Shown: positions 22,345 to 33,526 of the stretch, in pieces
Numbering within the stretch: the first letter of the stretch is position 1
How the letters are laid out: every line of letters begins with the position of its first letter
Source of the DNA: Mesostigma viride
Lineage: Eukaryota; Streptophyta; Mesostigmatophyceae; Mesostigmatales; Mesostigmataceae
Length of the DNA stretch: 64,000 nucleotides
Reading direction: 5' to 3'
Assembly: GCA_009746045.1 (NCBI GenBank)
Contig: RPFO01000368.1
Coordinates: forward strand, 1 to 64,000
The notes under the pieces: model-generated
What the model was told of the DNA's origin: nothing
The model's database searches: none
What the model saw: the letters and a program-made list of their open reading frames with translations, nothing else
Program-made: the position numbers and the translations under genes

Positions 22345-23423
22345 CCCCCCTTAGCCACATGGGCACAATGCAAAAGATGACTGGGTAGGTGGAATCTCAA
22401 CACCCCCCTTAACCACATGCTCGTAGCATGCCGTCCAGTTGCTAGCATGGTGCAACTGAAAATGAAGATGCCGTCCTCGTGAAACGCTTGAAGCTCCAAC
22501 ATGCGGTCATGAGCCGCACTACCGCCACTGATCCCCCCCCGGCAACGCGAATGAGTGTCCAACCATAGCAGCAACGCACTAGCTGCCCATCCTGGATGGC
22601 TGATACCCAACCCTTAGTTGGAAAAAGTGCTCTAGATGCTACATTCCCCCCTCACTCAAAGCGGCTGCCCATGGACACAATAGGGGCACACAGTCCCACA
22701 CATATAATACGGCAACACATGCCAACAAAGAAAGTCCCTATGAGCTAACCCAAACGGTATAGAGGTAGGGTAACGGCAACAACACGTGCTGTACACACAC
22801 GGAGCAACATAACATACGCCATCTCACAAAATAAATGACACCAACATCACGTTTTACGCCAAATAAACGGGGTGAGCAAACAAACATATTGGCAACAAAT
22901 GCCACACAAACAAGGTACAATACAACCTTCAACACAAACACAGTGGCCATAACAGATAAACACGCTTCATAGCAAAGAAAACAGGACGTGCAAAACATTA
23001 CCGCCACAAAGGCGAACACAGTAACGATTACTTCGTCACGATTCACAAATCAGTGCCCGAGAGTAAACATTACGTCCGACATTACAGGCTATGCCGAAAT
23101 GCACAGCCAAATTCGACACAAAGGACGTAAGCATTTGCATACAAGCAATGCTCTCAGCACAAAACAAAATAACACACGCGTCACAGGCACTTTACTTACG
23201 AAAACAAGTCGTAGACGACGATACAACGGCGCTTCACTACGCCGCAGACTAGTGCCACAAATAGCGTGCAAAAACTCTGGATATACACTCCAGGTACGTA
23301 GAAAACGTCTCGTGGGAACAATACCAAAATGCGTGGGCCATTGCCACTGAACGCATGGCAAAATAAACACATAATTGCTGGAAGAACACAAAGAAAGAAC
23401 CAGAAACGCACGCTTACGGCGCC
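22345..23423. other. Non-coding-looking interior of the copia element
   Basis: About 1.1 kb between the unknown ORF and the 3' LTR is AT-richer than its surroundings. It has only short frames on the minus strand (22738-23046 and 23089-23460) that translate to hydrophobic, cysteine-rich peptides. No polymerase remnant is seen, so the sequence may be unrelated DNA acquired by the element. Confidence 0.4.
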
Positions 23424-24272
23424 TCACAATTTCCAGCAAACACGACACAAAAGTCGACATACAAGTTCATTTCCCACAGACAAAACATTAGGGCAACCTT
23501 GAGGAGTGGGGTCTGTGCATCCTGGGCGACAATTTCCAAGGGTCGTTGCAGCTAGCGCAATTGCAAATGCCATGGCCTGGCCGAACACCGTCAACTGACC
23601 GACGTGATGCCTTGGCAGCATTTTGCAGTCGACTTGACCGTTGGTGCTTGACCGCACTTTGGCTGACAGGTCGCTGTCCACGACGTGTCGGCTCGCTCGA
23701 GGCCTCGCGCCAGCACCGGACTTGGCAGTCCAGGACTTGGAAAAATTTGGCAGCTTGGTCGATTTCGCCCTCGCGTCACGAATTTGTTCCCCCTCAGTTA
23801 GGCTGGCAGCGTTCGAGCGCCGCGCCTTTGGTCTGGTCGCCGGACTTTGGTTACTAGCACCAGTATCACCTGGTATGCTGGCGGCGACAACGCGCTCCGC
23901 CTGCACTGGGCTGTTCTGGACCGCGGTTTCTGGAAGTACTTCAGCGTCTGACACGGACTTCTCCATTGCGCTGGAAACTTCTCGAATTGGCGTGAACTTC
24001 CACTGGGCCGGCGCAGAGTATAAAAAGCCACGCAGTGTGCGAGTAATGCCCAGTAGGCCGCCCCCGATCCCGCATACACGGGCAAGCATGGCCAGTATGA
24101 CCGTTAGGCCCACGGCCAGCCACTCCGCCGCGTGTCCCGAGGCACGTGAGATGCTGCGCTCGCTGCTCGCCATTTTCTGCCCTTGACAGGCAGCGTCGTT
24201 CTTGAAGCTCGTCGCCGACGATTTCAGCTCTGGGATGGCGTCCATCGCTGCGTCCGCACCGTGCGCGGGCAA
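23424..24272 (-). CDS. Unknown ORF downstream of copia gag
   Basis: A 282-codon frame overlaps the end of gag by about 50 bp in a different frame. It contains one hydrophobic stretch (WLAVGLTVILAMLARVCGIG) that could be a membrane helix, then a Lys/Arg/Ser/Ala-rich region. It has no resemblance to integrase or RT. It could be captured host sequence or chance coding in GC-rich DNA. Confidence 0.3.
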   Translation of the reverse strand: MPAHGADAAMDAIPELKSSATSFKNDAACQGQKMASSERSISRASGHAAEWLAVGLTVILAMLARVCGIGGGLLGITRTLRGFLYSAPAQWKFTPIREVSSAMEKSVSDAEVLPETAVQNSPVQAERVVAASIPGDTGASNQSPATRPKARRSNAASLTEGEQIRDARAKSTKLPNFSKSWTAKSGAGARPRASRHVVDSDLSAKVRSSTNGQVDCKMLPRHHVGQLTVFGQAMAFAIALAATTLGNCRPGCTDPTPQGCPNVLSVGNELVCRLLCRVCWKL

Positions 24273-25168
24273 AAAGTAGGTGTTGTTCCTCGTCCGATGC
24301 TGCAGTGCCTGCTGTCCAGCACAGCAACCCGCTGGGCGAGGTCGACCTTGTGGCCATCCTTGACGAGCTGGCCGACTGATAGAAGTCGGGTGCTCAGCCT
24401 GGGAACGAGCAGCGCGTTTTGGAGGTGCACGTCCGCGTCCTGACCCGGCAGCTTCAGTTTGACAGTCCCGATGGCTGTCGCCTTCAGTTGGCCGCCTGAG
24501 CCGGCGATTTCCCTGTCATGAGGGTGCAGGCACACGAAGTCCGACGGGCATGGCGTCATGTGACAGCTCGCTGCGGAATCCAGCACCCAGCTGGTCGGTG
24601 CTTTCTTTTCATACTGCGTGAGTGCAGCAGCATCCGACGGCGATGGCGACTCGGCGATGGTGGCGAAGACGAAGCCGGACCGCTCCGCAGCCTCCTCGGT
24701 GATACGCGCCTCGCTGGCACCTGGTGAGTGCTCCTTTCTCGCTTGGTTCCGTCGCGTTGCCTTGTTCTTGCGTTCTTGCTTCAGCTCCGGATGCTTCTCC
24801 CAGCACTGGGTGTCCACGTGCCCGGCCTTCTTGCAGTAATTGCACCGCCTCTTTCCTCCACTTTTCTTCGTAGTAGTGTGGAAAACCTGGCCGTTAGGGG
24901 AGCCCTCCTTCTTTGCTTGAGCAGAACGCCTTCCGTGCAGTAGCTCCTCCGCCTCCAGCAGCGCAGTCTTGACCTCCTTTAGCGAATCCTCCTCTCCAGT
25001 TAGGACCTTGACCAGGTCACAATAGGCCGATGCTAAGGCCTTCAACACAGCCTTGATTTCTTCCCATTTCCTCAGAGACCGCCCATCAAACGTTGTGATG
25101 GACTTGCTTGTTGCCCGGAATTGCTTGTAGCACGCTTCCTTGGTAGCCATGGTGTCTTCAGTCGCCAA
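24224..25168 (-). CDS. gag: Copia Gag with zinc knuckle and start of protease
   Basis: The frame is open for 314 codons, starting 66 bp after the 5' LTR. Residues 109-122 form a CCHC zinc knuckle (CNYCKKAGHVDTQC, C-x2-C-x4-H-x4-C) that binds the genomic RNA. Residues 194-206 (WVLDSAASCHMTP) are the copia protease active site, with D197. The downstream protease fold begins (LLSVGQLVKDGHKVDL) and then runs into unrelated sequence and a stop, where integrase should follow. The N-terminal capsid region is short (about 100 residues), so part of gag may also be deleted. Confidence 0.85.
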   Translation of the reverse strand: MATEDTMATKEACYKQFRATSKSITTFDGRSLRKWEEIKAVLKALASAYCDLVKVLTGEEDSLKEVKTALLEAEELLHGRRSAQAKKEGSPNGQVFHTTTKKSGGKRRCNYCKKAGHVDTQCWEKHPELKQERKNKATRRNQARKEHSPGASEARITEEAAERSGFVFATIAESPSPSDAAALTQYEKKAPTSWVLDSAASCHMTPCPSDFVCLHPHDREIAGSGGQLKATAIGTVKLKLPGQDADVHLQNALLVPRLSTRLLSVGQLVKDGHKVDLAQRVAVLDSRHCSIGRGTTPTFCPRTVRTQRWTPSQS

Positions 25169-26040
25169 TGGAACTGGATGTCTCTGGGTTCACAGTGGTC
25201 TTCTTGTTCCTCAGTAACAAACCTCCGATACCATGTTTGGATTGGGAGAGGAACTAATGGGTTTTACACAATGCCTTGTGCTTGGCCTTGCTACCCACAC
25301 ACCTTGCAGGTGCTGAAAGAAAGAGAGGTTGAAGACAATTTACGTGGAAGAATAAATGGCTTTATTAGAATATAATAGTTGGAGAAGAGCTTGAATGGAG
25401 GTTGAATGGAGGTACCTGCCCTTAGGGGGCAGTTTCCTTTTATACCTTTTAGGCTAGGAAGGATGACATCAGCAATGACATCATCACAGAAGCTTGTAGA
25501 AACATCCTAGCATATTCCTAGCATATTCCCAGCATATTCTCAGTATATTCCAGGAATATTCCTGGCATATTCTTAGAACATTCCTAGAACATTCTAGACA
25601 TGATCCAATGAGCTGGCATAATAGCTAGATGCCAAGTGTCTACGTAATAATGTGCCACATAACATGATTAATAAAGTGACACATCTCTTCTCCTTGGAGT
25701 GACAAGTGTCATGCAATGAGTCTACCCACTTGTCATCATGTAAGTGATAACATGTGTCATCATGAGCTGCCAACACTTGTCAGCTCATGGACCAAACACT
25801 TGTCCAATAGGCCATAGCACCACTTGTCAATCAAATACGTGATGCTACTAGGCTGACTCAGGTTACAAGTCATCCATGTCCAAGTATAGGACTATGGCAC
25901 ATGAATATTGATCAGCTCATTGAGCCCGATTCATCTAGCTTATCATAGCTATCGAATTCCCAGTCCATATGGAATAAATCCAACAAGAAATAAATCAGGC
26001 TGGGATACATTGTGGTCAGGTGGATATAATATCCCTAACA

Positions 26041-27217
26041 CCCGCCATGACGAACTTTTCCTGCCTACCCCTGGCGACAAGGTCACGTACCAAGCCCGCC
26101 TGGGAATGGCTGCTTCAAGAACCGGAGGCGTACTTGAAGGCAGTCATCATGTGCAGCTACCTGCGCTGCGACGCCCAGGACATCACCCAGATTGGCTACG
26201 CTGGCCTCAGGAGCCTCCTGCATGAGCGCAGAAGGGCAGCCACAGCAGCTGCAGCATCCCCGCAGAGCAGCACCTCCCCCAGCACGGACTCCATCCGAGC
26301 TGCAGTGGCGGAGCAGCTGGCGCCGATGGCTGAGCAGCTCGCCGCCCTGAACGCGCCTGACGGCCCACTCAACACTCTCTCGGCCAAGGTCAACAACATT
26401 GTTCAAAGCCAGAGTCGCCCTTAAGCTCCAGCCTCAGTTTACTGCTACGCAAGAGCACATTGCCACCAAAGTTTCCGAGGCCACAGCCACTGTGACCACC
26501 CGCCTTGACCAGAGTGGAAGGCCGAGTCGGCCAAGGCACCGTGAAACTTGAGGCAGTTGCTGCCAACTTGGTAGACGCCCTGGCCACGCAGGTCCCCGAG
26601 ATCGCCGAGCGAACGGCCACCATCGCCGCCCAACCTGCTGGTAGGGCTAGCGATGACCCGGCCCTCGACTCGCGCCTCCTGGGCGGACCTGCTCAAGAGC
26701 CAGGCATCCTCTACCACGACCGCCATCGCCACCACTTGAGCTCCAGGAGCTGGAAGACACGCGCCGCGAGGCCGCTGACCGCGACCGTCGCCGCTGCCGG
26801 GTCATCCTCAGGCGCTTCGACATGCCGCCGGAGGAGACCCCAGACTCTCTTCTCGACGAGCTGAAGAAACAGCTCTTGGCGTGCATGCAGCTGCCAGGTG
26901 CGATACTGCAGGGCGCCTACCGCCTGCCCCATCCACGGGCCAAGGCTCAGGGGCCCCCTCCAGTGGTCCTCACCTTCAGCGACATCACAGCCCGAGTTCG
27001 GTTCCTCTCTCGCCGCAAGAAGCTGGTGGACACCTCCTGGTCGCTTGACGACGACCTGACGCCAGCCCAGCAGCAGCAACGCCGCGATCAGTGGCCCGAC
27101 TACATCCGCCACAAGACCAACCCCGAGAAGCCCCAATTAAGTGTACTGGCGGGGCGGGCCGACCTCTATGTCAACAAGAAACTGTGGAAGCCCCCCGGCC
27201 GGGCTCCCCCGGGATAG
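26041..27217 (+). pseudogene. LINE ORF1-like protein, middle and C-terminal part
   Basis: This continues the ORF1 broken at 21536. Frames 26046-26100, 26130-26424 and 26505-27217 together cover a coiled-coil-like region (AVAEQLAPMAEQLAALNAP), an RRM-like region (RRCRVILRRFDMPPEET, VVLTFSDITARVRFLSRRKK) and the C-terminal domain (SLDDDLTPAQQQQRRDQWP, LYVNKKLWKPP). Two or three frameshifts destroy it. Confidence 0.8.
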
Positions 27218-27650
27218 AGCACTCAAGCTAGTTGTCTAGATGGGCGCAAAAGGTAAGGGCGATTATGGGATAGCTTATGTAGGCATTACAGCACTTGAAA
27301 CGATATTAGCGCACAGCGTTATAGTACCTTCAATTCGCTCTGGCACCTTGTGGCCATCACTGAGCTTGCGCCTTAATTAGCCGACGTCTTGAGCCCACCT
27401 CACATTTGTAGCATAAGCTATGCGTCAGCCTACCTATGGTATTGCACTGGCTGGTTGTATTGCACCCACAGTGTTGCGCCCCGGCACCATGCCGTGGAGA
27501 GAGCGCTCTGTGGCCTGCCCACCTGCATGCGGCAGTGAGAGAAGCTAGGGCGCCCTCCCTCCTTCTCGCTGTGTATATAGGGTTGAAGGTTCCTTTACTC
27601 TGTATTGGCACCCACGTGACGCAGTCACGTGCTTATTAATTAATTAATTA

Positions 27651-28994
27651 ATTCGTCGACTGTATGAGGGGGCACAGGCAGTAGTGCGGACTGCGGAAGG
27701 CACCACCCCACCATTCCCCCTTCACCGCGGGGTGTGGCAAGGTTCGGTGTCCTGTCCCCATATATGTTCATTATATGGGGAGCCATTATATGCGGGGAGC
27801 CATTATATGGGAGCCATTATATGGGGACCCCGCCCGCCTCGCCCCCGCCGCCTTCCTTGGCTCTGTTGCTCAGGCCTGGGCGGGGATCCGCCGGTTGGTC
27901 CCCAGCGCCGTCAGCGCCATTCCCGACTTGGTCACCCCATCCCCCTTCCCCTTTGTGCAGGCTGTGCAGGATTCTTACCTCGGGATCCAGCAGGCTTGCG
28001 ACCTCGTCCGCCCCGCTCAGGCCGTCCATCGTCGCCTGCCCCGGGGCACGCCCGGCGTGTCCACTGTCGTCAGTCCTAGTGTCTTCCCTGCCTGCGTTCA
28101 TGAAAAACAACAAAAGACCTACGCGGGTATACTACACTGTGCCGACTGGATGGGTCTGCATGCGAGCTTGAACGATCAGGGGAAGGCTTGGCTTCACTCC
28201 GTTTCGGACCCTTGAGGGGAGCGTGGGGTCCGCATTCCTGCGCGCGCTCCCCATGAGCCCTTTGTTCACACTGGTTCCGGCCCTTTACGCCATCGCTCTC
28301 CGCCACCAGCTCTTTGCCCCGCAACCTCTCATCACGGCGGGTGCGTCCTGCGGCAGCTGCGGGCTTGCTCTGGATAATACTGGGACGCACTACATCGCGT
28401 GCATGGGTGGCCATGCAGCAGAACCAGAACTGGTTCCTCTATCTCCATACCGCTCTCCACCGGGTGGTGTGTGCCATGGTTCGGTCGGTCTTTCCCCACT
28501 CCACCATCAAGTGCGAGGACGCGGATGGGGCCGCCCTCTACTCACCCAACCACCGCCCCGACATTACCGTGCTTGACTACGACGGGCAGGGTTGCCACCT
28601 GCTCATCGATGTCTCCGTGGCTCGGCCGCTTTCCGGTCGCCACATCCTCCGCGGGCGGCTGTGGATGCCGGCGCTGCTGCCGCTGTGGCTGAGCGCGACA
28701 AGTTTGCCTCCTACGGTACAGTAATACGGTACTGTAATGTGGGGCCCCACCGGGTCATCCCCTTTGTCCTTGAGGAGTTCGGGGCCATGGGCCCCAAGAC
28801 AGCGGAGTTTTTCCACGAGTGCTGCCAGCGCCGTGAAGACCGCCTCGACCTCGAGGGTCAGACCGCCCCGTGGTCGGCCCGTACGTGGTCCTCGTATTGG
28901 CGGCAGCGTCTGTCACTCGCCCTCACTCGCAGCGTGGCTGATGTGTTATTCCGCCGCACCCGGGCCGACTTTGTCGCGACCCATGCGGTCTAGA
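27651..28994 (+). pseudogene. LINE ORF2, 3' segment: RT remnant, CCHC finger and nuclease-like end
   Basis: After the TSD the RT resumes as IRRLYEGAQAVVRTAEGTTP and then PPFPLHRGVWQGS, a typical LINE RT motif. Short ATTATATGGGGAGCC repeats (27763-27830) and a deletion follow, so the YADD catalytic box is missing. The C-terminus has a C-x2-C-x9-H-x3-C finger (28349-28402). It then has RPDITVLDYDGQGCHLLIDV (28554-28619), which resembles the PD-(D/E)XK-like end found in some algal and fungal LINE proteins. It closes with RRTRADFVATHAV and TAG at 28992-28994. The 3' part recurs at 36240-36330 and 40010-40062. Confidence 0.75.
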
Positions 28995-29124
28995 TTCCTT
29001 CCAGGCCTGCATGGTGGGCCGGCAGCGCTGTTGCTGCGTGTAGTTTTGTGATGTATAGTTAGTTGTACCTTGTGCCGCTGGCGTGATCCTTGGATGTCTG
29101 TGTCAGATTAGTATTAATTTCTTC

Positions 29125-29368
29125 TTCTTGCCCACGCTCCTTGCTATGATATGCTCACATGGGTCTTATTGCACCCACAGTTTGCCGGATCGTTAGCCTG
29201 TCCTTTTAGCTAGCCGCGCCCGATTGCAGCTGTGGCATGCCTTTGGCATGAAGGAGACTGGGGGTCTCTGCCCTTTCTCCTGTAGTGCACACACAGGGAT
29301 TAAAAGCACTTCGGTGCTCCGTGACTCCCCAACGGGAGCACGAGTTTAATTAATTAATTAATTAATTA
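29125..29368 (+). mobile_element. 5'-truncated LINE copy with TSD
   Basis: A ~244-bp 3' fragment of the 50236-52205 element is inserted in the older LINE's 3' UTR. The 12-bp TSD ATTAATTTCTTC lies at 29113-29124 and 29369-29380. The empty site is seen at 36460-36475. Its end is GTGACTCCCCAACGGGAGCA followed by a TTAA-type tail. Confidence 0.85.
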
Positions 29369-29499
29369 ATTAATTTCTTCAGGGTTATTCTCCTGCAGTT
29401 CTCGGGTTTTTCCTTATGTTGCATGCCCATCTCACCTCCGTAATCTATCATTCTCAATGAATATATGTTCATTATGTATTGTCGTGGATCATGTCATGC

Positions 29500-30290
29500 G
29501 CCGGGCACGTGCGCGCTTTACTGCTCTTAAGGGGTTCGAGCCCGGCTTGGACGCGCGCGTGAACACGGCGGCGTTGACCCGGGCTACCGCCTGTCCGACT
29601 TGATTTATATGCGGATGACACCACCCTCATCGCGCGCACCCCGATGAGACCTGGCTGGACTGTCTGGGCTTGAAGGCGAGGGCGGTGGGGTTGGAGATTA
29701 GTGTCAATTAAACTGAGGCGATGGTGATTGGGGCTCAGTCCAGTCGCCCGCCGCTGCCGCGGCTGCTAGGGACGGAGGTCCCGTTTCGTGATCGCTTCAA
29801 ACTGCTGGGGAGCATGCTCCCCGACACCGCCGACGATGTCGGGACACCCGCATCGATCGGCCTGGCCTGGGCTAGGCATGATTCGTTTGCTCGAAACCTA
29901 CTGGCACTCGAAGGTACGTGGCCCTCGCGGCGCGATCGAGCAATGCAGGCGCATGCTCCTCAAGGTCCTGGTCCTCACGGTGCTCACCTATGGTGCCGAG
30001 GCATGGACGCTCACGGACACGCTGGCGGCCGATGGCACGGTAACCAGGATGCTCCGTCACTGAGGCCCTAGCTGAATGTAGGGTTTACCACGCATAGGTC
30101 TTTAGAATTGATCTTTGTACCAGGGCATGCCTCGCATTTCGGACGAGATTAGACAGCGTAGGATAGCATTCGTCGGACATCTTGCTCGCACCAGCCAGGT
30201 AGACAGCGACCTCGGTCTGGCTGGCCCCGGCAGCGGCTTGGCCAGCTGCAGGGCGGCATATCCTGACCTGGCCTGGCCCCAAGGACATAC
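29500..30290 (+). pseudogene. Second LINE RT remnant with YADD box
   Basis: Frames contain LYADDTTLIA with the catalytic YADD at 29608-29619, then LEISVN, a stop, TEAMVIGAQ, RFKLLGSMLPD, and VLTVLTYGAEAWTLT near 29970-30020. This is the palm, thumb and connection region of a LINE polymerase, with a TAA stop after LEISVN and frameshifts. It belongs to a different LINE from the ORF2 at 20270-28994. Confidence 0.7.
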
Positions 30291-31332
30291 CTAACTAAGA
30301 AGGTAGGCAAACATGTCACGACCTACCCGGCCACAGCAGTTGATGGCCGACCTCGTGGTCCCACTGCCCCGTTTGAACATCGCATTCACTCCCTCTCTCT
30401 TGCTTGGACTGCTATGCAGAACAAGAAGAGGTGGAAGACCACTGTCCAGGCTCATACGCCCGCCCGGCCCTGTGCATGGGCAATTAGCCGGCCTCCCCCC
30501 AAGCAGAAGGGGCAGTTAGCGGTAAAGTAGATTGCTTGATGAGAATGCAGAAAGCCTTGAGTTGTGAGCAATGAATTGCTTGGTTCATTAGAAAATAGGT
30601 TTACCCTTTATCAACGTTCCTCTCACTGCCCGCGCCGCCAGTGACTGTTGGGTGCAGACCGTTGGCCCGAGGCCGCACGATGACAGGCAGCAGTCTAGTC
30701 ACTGCATCGTGTGATCACAGATCAATGCACGCTGCAGTACGTTCCCTATCTAGGATACTCTAGTACCGTCCAATGACAGGACACTACGTATACTGGGTAC
30801 TGACATCTGTCACGTACCCCAGTACCCAAAGTACCTACTATCTAGGGAAATGTATGCGACTCGACTAGCAGTCCTATCTGCATAGCCCACGTGGTATTTA
30901 TATTCACATACCAACGTAGGTTTACAAGGCTTATTCATACGTACGTTGTATTCACAATGCCTTTGAGACTTAGTCTGCAGCAAAGCATGGAGACTATAAC
31001 TGGGGCGCTTTGCTGAGTAGAATAGGTAGGGTTTTCTAGATTATATTATAGCTTAGAGTTAGTTAGATTAGTTCGGTTTCGTGGCTCCTCTGCCCACCAG
31101 TCCATCCATCCAGCAAGGTTAATATGTGCTACATGATCTCCCAACGGAGTGATGTTATAATCTAATTTAATTTTTATTTTAATCATCTGGTGTGTGGCAC
31201 ATCATATAGGCACTGACACACTGACATGTACATTCATGACTAAATAATGCTAAGGCATCAGCTGGTATACAACTCATATAGTGCCTGCATGTAGTAGGCG
31301 TACATGTACAAGGCCACGGTGGCTAGGCCTGT
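30291..31332. other. No gene seen; LINE tail debris
   Basis: No coding sequence is supported. A LINE 3' end (CTCCCAACGGAGTGATGTTA followed by an AT-rich tail) is at 31137-31185, and other short stretches resemble it. Confidence 0.4.
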
Positions 31333-32090
31333 CTATTCTACACTACTACTGCTGTATTCCCCTAGTAAGCTGGGGCGTCTGGAGGTGCTGGGGCTGCGGG
31401 GGTCGCTTGCCACGCCGGGCAGTTGTGGCCGACGTAGATGGCCGCCCCCTTCCAGTACACCGGCTTCCCCGCCGATCGAGGTATGCCGGAGCTGGAGGTA
31501 GGTCGGCCATAGCTCCCGTCGCCGTTGTTGCTGCGCCAGGGTCAAGTTGTCGTCCAGGGGGAAGTGAGTCTTCTCGAGCCGCTTGCGGCGTCTGAGAAAA
31601 GAAATCTTGTCCGCCGGGTTCTCAAAGATGAGAAGAAGCGGAGGCGCCCCGGCCTTACTGACCCCGCGAGCGGGGAAAGCGGTGGGCGGCCAGCTTGATC
31701 TCACCATTGAGGCCCATGCGACCAAGGATTTCTCTCTCAAACGCCTGTGCAAGCTTCTCAGAATTCTCACCTTCCACCAGGTCGAAGTTCTTGACTACGA
31801 CGCTAAGGCTGCGCTTGGCGAGCTCGGCCTCCTCGCGGAGGTCGAGCACCTGCTGCTGGAGCTGTGCTCAGTCTGGCACAGGGCCAGGAGGGAGGCGTAC
31901 GACCCATTACCCATAAAACACGAGCTCCACCATGCAGTATCTTGATGGATGGCATGTCGAAATAGCCGGGTCTGTCGATGTCAAAGGTGGAAAATGACCT
32001 GTCGACGTCAAAGTCGCGCCCAGACCAGCTAGGTTCGCCTGGGCGACTGCGCTTGGGTTCAGGCGATGCAGAGGGCATCAAGTTTCGTTT
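31333..32090 (-). pseudogene. Degenerate LINE ORF1 copy
   Basis: Reading right to left: an N-terminal piece (SASPEPKRSRPGEP, near 32070), then a deletion, EEAELAKRSLSVVVKNFDL (about 31830), ILGRMGLNGEIKLAAHRFP (about 31715), LLIFENPADKISFLRRRKRL and PLDDNLTLAQQQRRRELWP (to 31500). The order and motifs match the intact ORF1 at 50646-52034, with internal deletion and frameshifts. Confidence 0.8.
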
Positions 32091-32194
32091 AAGTGGCCAG
32101 CCGGAGCGGCTGCTTAGGTTTTAGCGGACAAGTGTTCGAAGCGCGTCATTGGTGAATTACTTGGGAACTTGGGTTTCCCCGCGAAACTCCAACC

Positions 32195-32700
32195 GCACGT
32201 TCAGATTTCCAAATCTCAAGTAAAGTTCGGCGCAACTTTCTGAACGGGGGCAGTTGACGAGCAGCATTCCTCCGGACGAATGAATTGCGTTCCATACTTG
32301 CGCAAAATTTTGAAAGGTAGCTTGCGTGCAGCCCTACTAAAATTTGCGCGGACGTTCAGATTTCCAAATCTCGGGTAAATTTCGGCGGAACTTTCTGAAC
32401 GGGGGTAGTTGGCGGGCAGCGTTCCTCCAGACGAATGAAATGCGTTCCATACTAGCGCAAAATTTTGAAAGGTAGCTTGCGTGCAGCCCTACTAAAATTT
32501 GCGCGAAGTGTGGGACTGAAAATTCGTAACGGAAACTTTTTGGTAGTTGCCGTCACTTCCTTTTGTGCAAACGTGTGGGAGTGAAAATTCGTAACGGAAA
32601 CTTTTTGGTAGTTGCCGTCACTTCATTTTGCGCGAGTGTTGGGCTGAAAATTCGTAACGGAAACTTTTTGGTAGTTGGCGTCACTTCCTTTGGTTCGACT
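32195..32700 (-). repeat. Tandem repeats in the 5' leader of a LINE copy
   Basis: Two ~150-bp repeats (starting CACGTTCAGATTTCCAAATC and GACGTTCAGATTTCCAAATC) are followed by three ~70-bp repeats (each with GAAAATTCGTAACGGAAAC). They lie upstream, on the minus strand, of the ORF1 remnant. A leader-like end (GCGTCTTAGAAAGACG) is near 33080. Confidence 0.75.
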
Positions 32701-33526
32701 GAAAATTCGCTGAAATTCGCTGAATTCGTACCGTAGCCTAATTTTTAGTACCTCGAAGTGACGGGGCACCTAAAAATTTGCCCACAAGTACACTTGGCAG
32801 CGCGCTCACTGGGAAAAATTGTACAGCCGCTCCGGCGGGCCACTTGAACGAATTGTAATGGGCGAGCTGGACAGTCTGCCCGGGAGGGATCTGGGCGACC
32901 ACCAGTGCGCCACTAGTGTCACCGCTGCCTGCAGGACCTGCATGAGGGCGAAGCTGCAGCCGAAGCTGCAGACGTAATACGTACGTGTTTTCAGGGCTAA
33001 GCGCCAGGCGTTGCGTATGAGGAGGGTTTGCTCGTCATATATTGCATAATAACTTCGGAAAGTTATATCAGCGTGTGCGTCTTAGAAAGACGAAGCAATT
33101 GTGATATTCACAGCCGAATCTGGTGCCCAAACGTGAAAGTTAATATGATGAGCTCCGCCGTCAGCCTTAGCTACCTCGTGGCTCGTGGTAAGTGATATTA
33201 GCATAGGTGAATTTTGCATGGAACGCCATGCATCCAGGAAATATACGTTTGCATGCATGCATCCATCTCTTTACCAACTACCACGCCCGGCGACGGCCAA
33301 TCGAATTCAATTCAATTCAATGCCAACCCCAACGCGACCGAAGTTATAGCTACTTCTATAGTCCGCACAGACTTATATCGAAAATGGATCATGGCGTACT
33401 TATATACTCGCGACGTTTCCGTCAAATCTCATTATAAACCGGGGTTCGAAACAACCCACGAACGTCTTAGATGCAGATTCAATGATGCAAACAATGTCAT
33501 GACCGATGCCGGCGGCGCCATGAATG

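Larger units (their letters stand above)
21537..26040 (-). mobile_element. Ty1/copia element with gag-protease only
   Basis: The two LTRs are 21537-22344 (808 bp, 3' LTR) and 25234-26040 (807 bp, 5' LTR). They read TGTTAGGGATATTATATCC to CAATCCAAACA on the minus strand. A 5-bp TSD, CCCGC, flanks it (21532-21536, 26041-26045). A primer site, TGGTATCGGAGG, follows the 5' LTR, and a CTAAGGGGGG polypurine tract precedes the 3' LTR. I count about five substitutions and one indel between the LTRs, so it inserted recently. The 2.9-kb interior has gag and the protease start but no integrase, RT or RNase H, making it a non-autonomous TR-GAG-like element. Confidence 0.92.
21026..27650 (+). mobile_element. 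ORF1-only LINE inserted in LINE ORF2, itself split by a copia element
   Basis: It is flanked by a 13-bp TSD, ATTCGTCGACTGT (21013-21025 and 27651-27663). Without the copia insert it is about 2.1 kb: a 5' leader with palindromes, one ORF1-like gene, and a ~430-bp 3' UTR ending in a TTAA-type tail (27632-27650). No ORF2 is present between ORF1 and the tail. The leader (GCGTCTGAGCCCCAAATTC) is shared with the element at 50236-52205. The 3' UTR is shared with 54616-55196. Confidence 0.85.

Noticed and set aside
23424-24272. Copia integrase or RT in the 282-codon frame.
   Set aside because: No HHCC, DDE, or RT motifs (such as YxDD) are present in the translation.
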